Below are positions 16,460 through 26,032 of a stretch of 64,000 nt of DNA, one piece after another. Numbering within the stretch: position 1 is the first letter of the stretch; the number at the start of each line of letters is the position of its first letter. The notes beneath the pieces are model-generated. The model had not been told where the DNA came from. It saw nothing but the letters and a program-made list of their open reading frames with translations, and ran no database searches. The DNA is taken from assembly GCF_000518545.1 (NCBI RefSeq), contig NZ_JADU01000019.1, forward strand, positions 1 through 64,000. Reading direction: 5' to 3'. A program made the translations under genes and the position numbers. Source of the DNA: Hallella seregens ATCC 51272. GTDB taxonomy: Bacteria > Bacteroidota > Bacteroidia > Bacteroidales > Bacteroidaceae.

Positions 16460-18673
16460 ATGAAGAAGATTATCACCATGTGTACAGCCTTGCTCCTGGC
16501 CGCGTCGGCCACGCTGGCTGCCGACAAGCTCGACCTGAAGTCGATTACCCAGGGCGCCTTTGCCGCCGAAAGTATCAGTGGCATCAGCCCCCTGGACGGC
16601 ACCGACCAGTATGCACGCATCTCGAAAGACGGCACGCAGATTGTGCAATACTCGTTCAAGACGGGTGCCCAGACGGCCGTACTCTTCGACGTGAACCGCA
16701 CGCAGGGCGAGAGAATAGAGGCTTTCGACGGCTATGTGATGTCGCCCGACGGCCGCCGTATGCTCATCCGCACGAAGACGCAACCCGTGTACCGACGTTC
16801 GTACAAGGCCGTGTTCTACATCTATACCATCCAGAGCCGCAAGCTGGAACGCCTGTCCGACGGCGGCCCGCAACAGGCCCCCGTGTGGTCGCCCGACGGC
16901 AATCAGGTGGCTTTCGTGCGCGACAACAACATCTTCCTCGTGAAACTGCTCTACGACAACAGCGAGAGCCAGGTGACCAAGGACGGCCGCACCAACGCCG
17001 TCATCAACGGCATCCCCGACTGGGTGAACGAGGAAGAGTTCTCCTTCAGCCACGCCCTGACGTTCAATGCCGACGGCACCATGCTCTGCTGGCTGCGCTA
17101 CGACGAGACGGACGTCAGGGAATACAGCCTGCAAATCTACCAGGGCATGGACCCCACCCACACGGAGAACGCCGTGTATCCCGGCACCTACAGCTATAAA
17201 TATCCCAAGGCCGGCGAGGCCAACTCGCGCGTTTCGGCCTGGAGCTACGACATCAAGACCCGCCGCGCGCAGCGTCTCGACGTGCCCCTCGACGCCGAGG
17301 GCTACATGCCTCGCATACTGCCCACGGCCAGTGCCGACCGTATTGTGGTCTACACCATGAACCGACACCAGGACGTGCTGAGCCTCTACGGCGTGAATCC
17401 ACGCAGCACCGTGACCCGGTTGCTCGTCAGGGAGAGCGTGCCCCGCTACGTCAAGGAGGAGGCCATGGCGGGCATCCGCATGGGCAAGGACTACATTCTC
17501 ATGCCCTCAGACCGCGACGGCCACATGCGCCTCTACCTGTACAACATGAACGGGCAGCTGCTGCGCAAGATTGGAAACGGCGACTTCGACATCACGGCGG
17601 TCTATGGCTGTGACGAGGCCAACGGCGACGTGTACTATCAGGCAGCGGCTCTCGGGCCGCACGACAGGCAGGTCTACGTGGCCCACAAGAACGGCAAGAC
17701 CGAGCGGCTGACCGACCGGGCCGGATGGAACTCGGCCATTTTCTCGGCCGATCTGAAGTATTTCATCAACACTTGGAGCGACCGCAACACACCTTATATA
17801 TATACTACGCGCAGCCAGAACGGCAAGGTGGTGTCCACACTGGTGGACAATGCCGCGCTCAAGGCCAGGATGCGGCAGTATGGCTGGGGGCAGAAAGAGC
17901 TGTTCAGCTTCACCACTTCGGAGGGCGTGAAGCTGGACGGATGGATGCTCAAACCGGCCGGATTCGACGCCTCGAAGAAGTATCCCGTCATCATGTTCCA
18001 GTACAGCGGGCCGGGCAGCCAGCAGGTGGTCGACTCGTGGAACGTGGGTTCGATGGGTCAGGGCGGCGCCTACGACGAGTATCTGGCCCAGCAAGGCTTC
18101 ATCGTGGTGTGCGTGGACGGCCGCGGAACGGGCGGTCGTGGGGCCGAGTTTGAGAAGTGCACGTATCAGCGTCTCGGCCTGCTCGAGGCCCGCGACCAGG
18201 TGGAGACCGCACTCTATCTGGGCCGGCAGCCCTACGTGGACAAGGACAACATCGGCATCTGGGGCTGGTCCTACGGCGGATTCTGCACGCTGATGAGCAT
18301 GAGCGAGGGCCGGCCGGTGTTCAAGGCCGGCGTGGCCGTGGCGCCGCCCACCAGCTACCGCTTCTACGACACGGTGTACACCGAGCGCTACATGCGCACG
18401 CCCAAGGAGAATCCCGACGGCTATGCCGACAACGCCATCAGCCGCGCCGCACGGCTCAGCGGGGCCCTGCTGCTCTGCCACGGCATGGCCGACGACAACG
18501 TGCACCCGCAGAACACCTTCGAGTATGCCGAGGCGCTGGTGCAAGCCGACAAGGATTTCAAGGAGAACTACTACACCAACCGCAGCCACGGCATCCATGG
18601 CGGCAACACGCGCAACCATCTGTTGCGCCAGATCACTGCGTGGTTCGTGGACCATCTTAAAGCAAACAAATGA
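16460..18673 (+). CDS. Dipeptidyl peptidase IV-like S9 serine peptidase
   Basis: The 737-residue protein has a Sec signal (MKKIITMCTALLLAASATLAA), an eight-bladed-propeller N-domain typical of DPP-IV (VVWSPDGNQVAFVRDNNI-like repeats, then PDWVNEEEF with the two glutamates that hold the substrate amino terminus) and a C-terminal alpha/beta-hydrolase. The catalytic triad is visible: S604 in GWSYGG, D678 in ADDNVHP and H710 in RSHGIHGG. It should cleave dipeptides from the N-terminus of peptides, preferring proline or alanine at position two, in the periplasm. The ATG at 16460 is the start that leads directly into the signal peptide. A 4-nt overlap couples it to the DUF4861 gene. Confidence 0.93.
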   Translation: MKKIITMCTALLLAASATLAADKLDLKSITQGAFAAESISGISPLDGTDQYARISKDGTQIVQYSFKTGAQTAVLFDVNRTQGERIEAFDGYVMSPDGRRMLIRTKTQPVYRRSYKAVFYIYTIQSRKLERLSDGGPQQAPVWSPDGNQVAFVRDNNIFLVKLLYDNSESQVTKDGRTNAVINGIPDWVNEEEFSFSHALTFNADGTMLCWLRYDETDVREYSLQIYQGMDPTHTENAVYPGTYSYKYPKAGEANSRVSAWSYDIKTRRAQRLDVPLDAEGYMPRILPTASADRIVVYTMNRHQDVLSLYGVNPRSTVTRLLVRESVPRYVKEEAMAGIRMGKDYILMPSDRDGHMRLYLYNMNGQLLRKIGNGDFDITAVYGCDEANGDVYYQAAALGPHDRQVYVAHKNGKTERLTDRAGWNSAIFSADLKYFINTWSDRNTPYIYTTRSQNGKVVSTLVDNAALKARMRQYGWGQKELFSFTTSEGVKLDGWMLKPAGFDASKKYPVIMFQYSGPGSQQVVDSWNVGSMGQGGAYDEYLAQQGFIVVCVDGRGTGGRGAEFEKCTYQRLGLLEARDQVETALYLGRQPYVDKDNIGIWGWSYGGFCTLMSMSEGRPVFKAGVAVAPPTSYRFYDTVYTERYMRTPKENPDGYADNAISRAARLSGALLLCHGMADDNVHPQNTFEYAEALVQADKDFKENYYTNRSHGIHGGNTRNHLLRQITAWFVDHLKANK

Positions 18674-19887
18674 TGCGAACCCTGCTTTTTGCCCTGTGGC
18701 TGGCCATGCTGCCGGCCCCGGGCCGTGCCGCCGAGGTGACGGTGACGGCTGTCAATCCGCTGGACTTCCAGCGGCAGGAACTCATAGAGATAGGCCTCGA
18801 CAGTCTGCGCCGGCGGTTGGGACTGGCCGAGGGCGAGCCGTTTGTGGTGCGCAACCCGATGGGGCAGCAGGTGGCCTGGCAGATTACCCACGACGGGCGG
18901 CTGCTCATCGACGCCCCCGTGAAACCTCACGGGCGCACCGTCTACACCGTGGCCCCGGGCACACCGGAGCCTATGCGCAGCTGGGTGAGCGGGCGGATGT
19001 ACCCCCTGCGCAAGGACGACATAGGCTGGGAAAACGACCGCGGGGCCTATCGCGTCTATGGGCCCGCCCTGCAACGAACGGGCGAACGCAGCTTCGGCAT
19101 AGACGTGTGGACCAAGAATTCCAAGGAACTCGACATGGCCCAGCGGTATTACAAGGACTATGAGGGCAACGTGACGGGATGGGCCAACGCCGAGAACGGG
19201 CGCAAAAACAGGGACATCGACCTGCACACCTCGTTCCATCTGGACCATGGCAACGGCATGGACTGCTATGGCGTGGGCCCCACAATGGGCTGCGGCACGC
19301 CGGCGTTGATGCTGGGCGACAGCCTGGTGCTGCCTTATTGTTACCAGCGTTACAAGATATTGGACAACGGGCCGCTGCGCTTCACCGTGGAGCTGACCTA
19401 TGCGCCCACGCGCGTTGGCGGCGATACGCTGGTGACGGAGCATCGCATCATCAGCCTGGACAAAGGGTCAAACTTCAACCGCATGACCGTGTGGTACGAG
19501 GGATTGTCGCGCCCGCGCGACCTGGCTGCCGGTTTTGTCATCCATACAGCGGGGCGCGAGAGCGTGGTGACTGGCCGCGACTACGTGCAGTATGCCGACC
19601 CTACCGACCGTCCCGACCGCTACGGCGGCCAGCTCTACATCGGCGTGCTCTTTCCCGAGGGGGCGCAGACGCACCGGCTGCTCTATGCCCGCGCCTCGGG
19701 CAGCGACGAGGGCCATGCTGTGGGGGTGAAGAAAGGGTTGCGCAACGGCGAACGCTACACCTATTATTTTGGCAGTGCGTGGAGTGAGTACGACGTGCGC
19801 ACACAGGCCGAATGGGACTTGCGCGTGCGCCAGACGCTGCAAATGCTGGCCCGCCCCTTGCAGGTAAGCCTGGGTTCGGCCCGCTGA
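18670..19887 (+). CDS. DUF4861-family secreted protein
   Basis: The 405-residue product has a signal peptide (RTLLFALWLAMLPAPGRAAE) and matches the DUF4861 pattern, with GWENDRGAYRVYGPAL, DLHTSFHLDHGNGMDCYGVG and TVWYEG-like segments. DUF4861 proteins are frequent in polysaccharide loci of Bacteroidetes and have a beta-sandwich fold resembling carbohydrate-active enzymes; no activity is assigned here. The start codon overlaps the DPP-IV stop by 4 nt, so the two are translated together. The pairing of a peptidase with a glycan-type protein is unusual. The gene converges tail to tail with the PqqD-like gene with a 1-nt gap. Confidence 0.8.
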   Translation: MMRTLLFALWLAMLPAPGRAAEVTVTAVNPLDFQRQELIEIGLDSLRRRLGLAEGEPFVVRNPMGQQVAWQITHDGRLLIDAPVKPHGRTVYTVAPGTPEPMRSWVSGRMYPLRKDDIGWENDRGAYRVYGPALQRTGERSFGIDVWTKNSKELDMAQRYYKDYEGNVTGWANAENGRKNRDIDLHTSFHLDHGNGMDCYGVGPTMGCGTPALMLGDSLVLPYCYQRYKILDNGPLRFTVELTYAPTRVGGDTLVTEHRIISLDKGSNFNRMTVWYEGLSRPRDLAAGFVIHTAGRESVVTGRDYVQYADPTDRPDRYGGQLYIGVLFPEGAQTHRLLYARASGSDEGHAVGVKKGLRNGERYTYYFGSAWSEYDVRTQAEWDLRVRQTLQMLARPLQVSLGSAR

Positions 19888-19888
19888 A

Positions 19889-20176
19889 TCAGTCCAGAAG
19901 GATGCCCGCCGTGCGCCACTGGCCCACCACCGTCTCTGCGTCGGCCAGCGCCTGTTCGCGGGGCAGCGGGGTGTCGTCGTCTATCTGGTAGTTGTCCATC
20001 AGCAGCTCTGCCAGGTCGTCTACGGTGAAATCTTTGTCCTGAATGGCGTTCCAGAGCAGGGCCGAGCTCTCGTTCATGCTGATGATATTGCTGAAATCCA
20101 TATTCTCCTTGCCCTCGGCCACGATGATGTTGTGGCCACAGATGTTGCGGATGTTGAATCCTTTTTTTGCTTTCAT
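19889..20176 (-). CDS. PqqD-family protein (RiPP recognition element type)
   Basis: The 95-residue protein shows the PqqD fold pattern: a beta-rich start (KGFNIRNICGHNIIVAEGKENMDFSNIISMNESSALLW), then DFTVDDLAELLMDNYQID and a C-terminal helix (ALADAETVVGQWRTAGILLD). In peptide-modification systems such domains bind the leader of the precursor peptide; many stand-alone copies in Bacteroidales have no known partner. The frame is open upstream, but the ATG at 20176 is the only start matching the family's beginning. It follows the S26-like gene after 107 nt. No precursor peptide or radical SAM enzyme is in reach. Confidence 0.82.
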   Translation of the reverse strand: MKAKKGFNIRNICGHNIIVAEGKENMDFSNIISMNESSALLWNAIQDKDFTVDDLAELLMDNYQIDDDTPLPREQALADAETVVGQWRTAGILLD

Positions 20177-20283
20177 ATCTTGGTCTTTATAGTGGGGTCG
20201 GTCTGTTTTCACGGGGGCCGCCGATGGCCGTCGTGTGTCCGCCCCCAGTGTATTCGTGTTTTTATCCGGGTTTATTCGTGTGT

Positions 20284-20784
20284 TTACATGGGGCCGAAGA
20301 GGGGCAGCCACAGCCGCCGGTAGGCTCCCAGGAGGTAGCGTCGCACGGGCAGCAGGTGCATCCACAGCCAGGAGTAGAGCCTCCACTTGAGGCCGTCGGT
20401 GCGCTCGAGCGTGTCGCGCCCCTTGCGGTAGAACCCGATGGCAGCCCCTTTCACGTTGTGGAGCAGGCATTGCTCGGTGCCGATGTTGCCGTCGCCGCGC
20501 AGCGTGACGAGCTCGCCCTCGATGCGGACAATGCGGTGGAACACGTAGCGTCCCTCGCCAATCTCGGCCAGTACGGGGTCGCCCACGCGCGGATGCACGG
20601 CGAGCGTCAAGAGGGCTTTGTCGCGGTTGTCCTCGAGAAAGGGGCGCATGGAGAAGCCGCGCAGCCGCAGGGTCACGGTGTGTCCCTCTTCCATGAGCCG
20701 CACAATCTCGGGCAGCAGTTGGGCATTGGGGAATTGCAGCTCCCGCCTGGGCAGGGCTACGTTCTTCGGATGGCTTGATTGCAT
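20284..20784 (-). CDS. S24/S26-like peptidase (signal-peptidase fold)
   Basis: The 166-residue product carries LRLRGFSMRPFLEDN with the candidate nucleophile S45, and later GDPVLAEIGEGRYVFHRIVRI with H83. A serine followed by HRIV resembles the SipW/Sec11 type of signal peptidase, which uses histidine in place of lysine. There is no N-terminal membrane anchor, but the C-terminus is rich in Trp, Leu and Arg (KWRLYSWLWMHLLPVRRYLL) and may be membrane-associated. The start at 20784 overlaps the end of the HprK-like gene by 28 nt, suggesting coupled translation. It could process a modified peptide made with the PqqD-like protein; that is inference. Confidence 0.75.
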   Translation of the reverse strand: MQSSHPKNVALPRRELQFPNAQLLPEIVRLMEEGHTVTLRLRGFSMRPFLEDNRDKALLTLAVHPRVGDPVLAEIGEGRYVFHRIVRIEGELVTLRGDGNIGTEQCLLHNVKGAAIGFYRKGRDTLERTDGLKWRLYSWLWMHLLPVRRYLLGAYRRLWLPLFGPM

Positions 20785-21659
20785 AGGATGGCGGCTTCTT
20801 GATTGGGCAGACAGTGCAGGGTGTAGATGCCTGTGGTTTCGACCAGTCGGGTGAGGGTATCGCAGATGCGGTTGTAGATGTCGGGGTCCCACTTCATGGA
20901 CGAACAGGCCGGCAGCACCGAGGCAAAGGCATCCACGGGCGACAGCTTGTCGATGGAGTTGGCCGGGGCACGGTCTATGCGGGTGATGGCGCCGAGCCGG
21001 GCCTTCACGTTGCGGTAGCAGGGCGTCTTGCCGCTCCACGGCCCGCCGTAGATGTAGGGCGTGCCGTCGATGATGCGGATAATGGGATTGTCGTCGTTCA
21101 TGAGGTCGCAACCGGGCAGGTGGCGCAGCCAGAGGCTCACCTGTGTGGACTTGCCCGTGCCGCTTTTGGCAATGAAAGCATAGCCGTAGCCGTTCTGCCG
21201 CACCAGCGAGGCATGGATGAGCACGGCCTGCTCGCGGCTGGCGGCAAAGGCGAAGACGAGCATGAGCGCATTGTTCAGGCCGAAGCAGCGCATATTGTAG
21301 CTGCCGTTCAGGGCACATTGGCAGTCGCTGAAGTCCTTGTTGGTGATGAGCAAGGCACAGTCGGTGCCCGAGATGTCTCTGATGATATACTGGTAGCCGC
21401 CGTTGGACAGACGGTCCACCACGGTGTTGCCGTTGCCTGTGTCGAAGACGCGGATGTGCTCGCGCTCGCGCTTGGGCCGCGGCCGCAGTGTGTCGGCAAT
21501 GGTGAGTTGGAAGAGCAGATCGGTGCTGTCGAACCGCTCTGTACGGAACGGCTCGAACGAGGGAAGCAGGTGCATGCCGTTGCATCCGCCGTCTTTGAAG
21601 ACAAGACGCACGTTGAAATCGGCGATGCGGAAGAGGTGGGCGTGTGGCGTTCCGGTCAT
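20757..21659 (-). CDS. HPr-kinase-like P-loop protein
   Basis: The 300-residue protein has a P-loop, FIAKSGTGKSTQVSLW, followed by CDLMNDDNPIIRI and GGPWSGKTPCYRN. This layout resembles the C-terminal domain of HPr kinase/phosphorylase and the HprK-like proteins found next to PqqD-type genes and in lasso-peptide clusters of other bacteria. The first 130 residues are a separate domain without clear motifs. There is no PTS gene nearby, so classical HPr phosphorylation is unlikely. The gene lies 8 nt downstream of a small secreted protein gene and overlaps the S26-like gene, so the cluster is probably an operon. Confidence 0.75.
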   Translation of the reverse strand: MTGTPHAHLFRIADFNVRLVFKDGGCNGMHLLPSFEPFRTERFDSTDLLFQLTIADTLRPRPKREREHIRVFDTGNGNTVVDRLSNGGYQYIIRDISGTDCALLITNKDFSDCQCALNGSYNMRCFGLNNALMLVFAFAASREQAVLIHASLVRQNGYGYAFIAKSGTGKSTQVSLWLRHLPGCDLMNDDNPIIRIIDGTPYIYGGPWSGKTPCYRNVKARLGAITRIDRAPANSIDKLSPVDAFASVLPACSSMKWDPDIYNRICDTLTRLVETTGIYTLHCLPNQEAAILCNQAIRRT

Positions 21660-21667
21660 GGCAGGGA

Positions 21668-22081
21668 TTACTCGCCCGCCCCGTTGGAAGCCGGGATGGG
21701 CTGGAACCGGAAGTCGGATGCCGGAATATACTTGATGGTGTAGCGGCCGCCGCTGAGGTAACGCTTGCGCAGGGCGAGGTATTTTTTATCGGCTTCCTTG
21801 CGCGTCAAGGCAAAGGCGGTGACGCAGGTGGCGTTCTTGAAGCCGTTGGCGGCCAGATAGTCGCGCAGCTGATAGGAGTAGTCGTTGCGGCTGTAAAGGA
21901 AATGAGTGCGGCTCTCCACGCTGGCGGAGTCTATCTGCTGAATGTCGGTGAAGTAGACTGTGGAGTCGTTGAACGAGGCGGCAAAGCCGTACATGTAGAC
22001 CGTTTGGGTCTTTTCGGCTGCCGATGCGTCCAGAGCAAGCAGGGCGACAACCATGGTGAGCAAATATTTCTTCCAATTCAT
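21668..22081 (-). CDS. Small secreted protein of unknown function
   Basis: The 137-residue product has a clear signal peptide (MNWKKYLLTMVVALLALDAS, cleaved near ASAA-E) and a soluble part including SRTHFLYSRNDYSYQLRDYL and TRKEADKKYLALRKRYLSGG. I do not recognise the family. It heads the leftward cluster that continues with the HprK-like, S26-like and PqqD-like genes, and has its own -7 element at 22124-22131. The ATG at 22081 is chosen because it gives the signal peptide directly. Confidence 0.65.
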   Translation of the reverse strand: MNWKKYLLTMVVALLALDASAAEKTQTVYMYGFAASFNDSTVYFTDIQQIDSASVESRTHFLYSRNDYSYQLRDYLAANGFKNATCVTAFALTRKEADKKYLALRKRYLSGGRYTIKYIPASDFRFQPIPASNGAGE

Positions 22082-22123
22082 TTTGCTGGGATTGAGTGCA
22101 TGATGGATGGGGCTTTCAAGGTG

Positions 22124-22131
22124 CAAAGGTA
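22124..22131 (-). promoter_or_regulatory. -7 element for the small secreted protein / HprK-S26-PqqD cluster
   Basis: Leftward TACCTTTG lies 42 nt upstream of the ATG at 22081 and probably drives the four-gene cluster. Confidence 0.5.
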
Positions 22132-22173
22132 CGAAAAACTTGTGACGATACCCGGTTTTTGGCCGAAAAAAGA

Positions 22174-22210
22174 AGAAAAAAGGCGGAACACTCGTTGTGA
22201 ATGTCCCGCC
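22174..22210 (-). terminator. Intrinsic terminator of htrA
   Basis: Read leftward, GGCGGGAC pairs with GTTCCGCC with one mismatch, followed by a run of T residues (the A run at 22174-22181 on the + strand). It lies 28 nt beyond the htrA stop codon. Confidence 0.65.
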
Positions 22211-22237
22211 TCCATGATGAGTTTGTCGGCAGAGGGC

Positions 22238-23719
<1,482 letters not shown>

Positions 23720-23762
23720 GTTATGATTTTATTGTTTGTCCGCTTTTGGTTTAATTCGCTTG

Positions 23763-23770
23763 CAAATATA
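23763..23770 (-). promoter_or_regulatory. -7 element for htrA
   Basis: Leftward TATATTTG lies 43 nt upstream of the htrA start. Confidence 0.5.
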
Positions 23771-23934
23771 GGCGCAAAAATCGTCAATATGCCATTCTGT
23801 CCTATACCTTTATCCGATTTTAACACTTTGATTTTAACACTTAACGGCTATTAAGCCGTGCCGACCAGCTTTTTACATTCGTTTAAAAACTTGCAAAACT
23901 TGGGGAAGAATGGCCCGTTCTCAGAATTATTTGC

Positions 23935-23942
23935 TACTTTTG
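23935..23942 (+). promoter_or_regulatory. -7 element for the RNase P RNA gene
   Basis: TACTTTTG ends 8 nt before the predicted 5' end of rnpB, exactly where a start site would place the RNA. Confidence 0.6.
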
Positions 23943-23950
23943 CAATCGGT

Positions 23951-24334
23951 AAGGCAGTGCCCCGGCTCTGTCGCCGGCATCCCTCGGGATGCGGGAGGAA
24001 AGTCCGGGCAGCACAAGGCGCTCCACTTCCGAAAATAGAAGCTATTGGTGACAGTAGGCGTAGGCAGAAGAGAATGACCGCCATCCCCCGCGGATGGCAA
24101 GGGTGAGAAGGTGGTGTAAGAGACCACCGGGCGGCGGGCGACCGTCGTGCCGTGCCGGCTGGAGGCTGCAAGTTCATGTAAACCATCGTCATGTCAGGGT
24201 TGCCTGCCCGAGCCACTTCGAGTGGAACGATGGAGGGTAGAACGCTTGAGGTGCAGGGCGACCTGCATCGTAGATAAATGATAGAGCTCCTTCTCAAGGA
24301 GGATACAGAACCCGGCTTATCAGGGCGCTGCCTT
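23951..24334 (+). ncRNA. rnpB: RNase P RNA
   Basis: The conserved core block GAGGAAAGTCCGGG lies at 23995-24008 and its partner ACAGAACCCGGCTTA at 24305-24319. The ends pair (AAGGCAGTGCC at 23951 with GGCGCTGCCTT ending at 24334), forming helix P1. Length of about 384 nt fits bacterial type A RNA. It processes tRNA 5' ends with the RnpA protein. A -7 element precedes it and a T-rich run (TTTTTTATCTTTTT) follows. Exact ends are estimated from P1. Confidence 0.93.
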
Positions 24335-24389
24335 GCTTTTTTATCTTTTTCGTCATATAATAAAAGCCCTCGGCGGGAGTTTATAGGAT

Positions 24390-24815
24390 ATGAAAGATTT
24401 GCAACCCAACATTCTGGACGACTTCGAGCACCGCATTATCCGCACGATGGAGCGTCACGGCAACGAGCCCGACTTTCCCACGCTGGAGGCCAGCCACGTC
24501 ACACGTGAGCAACTGGACAGCTACCTCTTCGATTATCAGTCCATTCTCGACAGCGAAGGGACGCAGCGCGCACAGCAGACTTTCTATGGCATCGTGGCTC
24601 TGGTACCGGTCATCGTAATCAGTGCTTTCCCGCTGGACAGCCTGCCTTGGCGCTCAGAGACCACGTCGCTGCTGGTGGGCATTGTCGTCGGCGTGGCCGT
24701 GGCCCTGTTGCTGAAAGGCGTGCGCGTGCTGCTGAAACGCCGCCGGCTGGGCCGGCTCAAGGCCGACAATCCCGAGGCGGCCGCCCTGACCGAGGCTATA
24801 GAACGGTGGGCATGA
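24390..24815 (+). CDS. Small membrane protein of unknown function
   Basis: The 141-residue product has a soluble N-terminal half (about 65 residues) and two adjacent transmembrane helices (TFYGIVALVPVIVISAF and SLLVGIVVGVAVALLLKGV), ending in a basic, charged tail. I do not recognise the family. The ATG at 24390 follows rnpB after 55 nt, and the YkvA-type gene follows 45 nt later, so the two membrane genes may be co-transcribed. Confidence 0.65.
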   Translation: MKDLQPNILDDFEHRIIRTMERHGNEPDFPTLEASHVTREQLDSYLFDYQSILDSEGTQRAQQTFYGIVALVPVIVISAFPLDSLPWRSETTSLLVGIVVGVAVALLLKGVRVLLKRRRLGRLKADNPEAAALTEAIERWA

Positions 24816-24860
24816 GCGGCGGTGCGGCCCGTCACCCGGAGACATCATGAACCCCTCATC

Positions 24861-25277
24861 ATGAGACTACGTATGAATAAGATTGAATTACCCGACTTCA
24901 TGGCCTACAAAAACAAGTTCACGGCCAATGGATTTGTAGAGAAAATATCGCGCGTGGCCAAGCGTGCCGGCGCCAAGTTTGTGTATGCGGCCCTGATACT
25001 CTTCTATACACTGGAGAGCGACAAGGTGTCGCTGAAAGAGAAAGCCATCATCATCGGTGCCTTGGGCTATCTCATCAGTCCGCTCGACGTGATGCCCGAT
25101 GCCATCCCCATTGCGGGACTGAGCGATGATTTGGCCGTGCTCGTCTACGTGCTCCACAAGGTTTGGGGCGAGGTGTCGGAGGACGTGAAAGCCAAGGCGC
25201 GGGCCAAGCTCGCCCAATGGTTCGACGACGACGAGATCGAGGAAGCCGACCATCTCTTCGATCCAAATGCGGAATAA
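24861..25277 (+). CDS. YkvA-family (DUF1232) membrane protein
   Basis: The 138-residue protein carries the DUF1232 signature KEKAIIIGALGYLISPLDVMPDAIPIAGLSDDLAVL, in which the ISPxDxxPD...GLxDD pattern is diagnostic. It has one or two hydrophobic stretches and an acidic C-terminus. YkvA-type proteins are small, widespread and of unknown role. The ATG at 24861 is used; the one at 24873 (MNKIELPD) is equally possible, and both leave the domain intact. Confidence 0.85.
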   Translation: MRLRMNKIELPDFMAYKNKFTANGFVEKISRVAKRAGAKFVYAALILFYTLESDKVSLKEKAIIIGALGYLISPLDVMPDAIPIAGLSDDLAVLVYVLHKVWGEVSEDVKAKARAKLAQWFDDDEIEEADHLFDPNAE

Positions 25278-25322
25278 CTTGAAGCTGCCTTTTGCGGCTT
25301 TATCTTCAATCATACTTATCCA

Positions 25323-25973
25323 ATGAAAACACTTGTTGTACCGGCTCTTGCGACCGGACTGCCCGAGGTGGCCGGACTGCCGGAGCTCATGGACGGTGCC
25401 CGGCTGGCGTGGCAAACGATAGGCTGCGTCAACTGGCCGGAGTTCTCCTATTGTCCTGCGGTGAGGTTCCGTGTGGCCCGCACCGACCGTGCTATTCTGC
25501 TGCATTACCACATTGTCGAAGACAGCGTGAGGGCTGTTGCCCGGCATGATGACGAGCGTATCTGGGAGGATTCGTGCTGCGAGTTCTTCTGCCAGTCTGC
25601 AGAGGGTGGCATCTACTATAATATAGAGGTGAACTGTGCGGGCCGCATGCTCATCGGTGCCGGTGCAAGCCGCGAGGGGCGTACCCATGCCCCGCAGCAC
25701 GTGCTCGACACCGTGGGCCGCTGGTCTTCGCTGGGCATGGAGCCGTTCGACGCGCGGCTGGCCCACACCGAGTGGGAGCTGGCCCTTGTCGTTCCCGCCT
25801 CTGCCTTTTTCTTGGGCGGGGTGTCGTTCGACGGCGGCACTCGTCTGAGGGCCAATTTCTACAAGTGTGGTGACCTGCTGCCCACGCCCCATTTTCTCTC
25901 TTGGAACCCCATTGCGGCCCCGGCCCCCGATTTCCACCGCCCCGACTGCTTCGGCGAGCTGATGCTCGAGTAG
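25323..25973 (+). CDS. Carbohydrate-binding family 9-like protein
   Basis: The 216-residue protein resembles CBM9-like domains: VNWPEFSYCPAVRFRVARTD, then IWEDSCCEFFCQSAEGGIYYNIEVN, and near the end RANFYKCGDLLPTPHFLSWNPI. These modules bind sugar ends in xylanases, but here the domain stands alone and no signal peptide is visible (it begins MKTLVVPALATG), so it may be cytoplasmic. It lies 59 nt before the APH-type kinase gene on the same strand. A role in handling host or dietary sugars is inference. Confidence 0.78.
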   Translation: MKTLVVPALATGLPEVAGLPELMDGARLAWQTIGCVNWPEFSYCPAVRFRVARTDRAILLHYHIVEDSVRAVARHDDERIWEDSCCEFFCQSAEGGIYYNIEVNCAGRMLIGAGASREGRTHAPQHVLDTVGRWSSLGMEPFDARLAHTEWELALVVPASAFFLGGVSFDGGTRLRANFYKCGDLLPTPHFLSWNPIAAPAPDFHRPDCFGELMLE

Positions 25974-26032
25974 GCGCTTCGGAGCATCGTGCGGGGGCCT
26001 GCCAGAATGTGTCCAACTAAAAAACAGCAACA

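Noticed and set aside
20177-20283. Possible precursor-peptide gene between the S26-like and PqqD-like genes
   Set aside because: No start codon leads to a peptide of useful length in this 107-nt gap on the minus strand.
19889-22081. Complete lasso-peptide cluster
   Set aside because: PqqD-like and HprK-like genes are present, but no asparagine-synthetase-like cyclase, B2 protease or precursor could be found; kept only as an orphan cluster finding.
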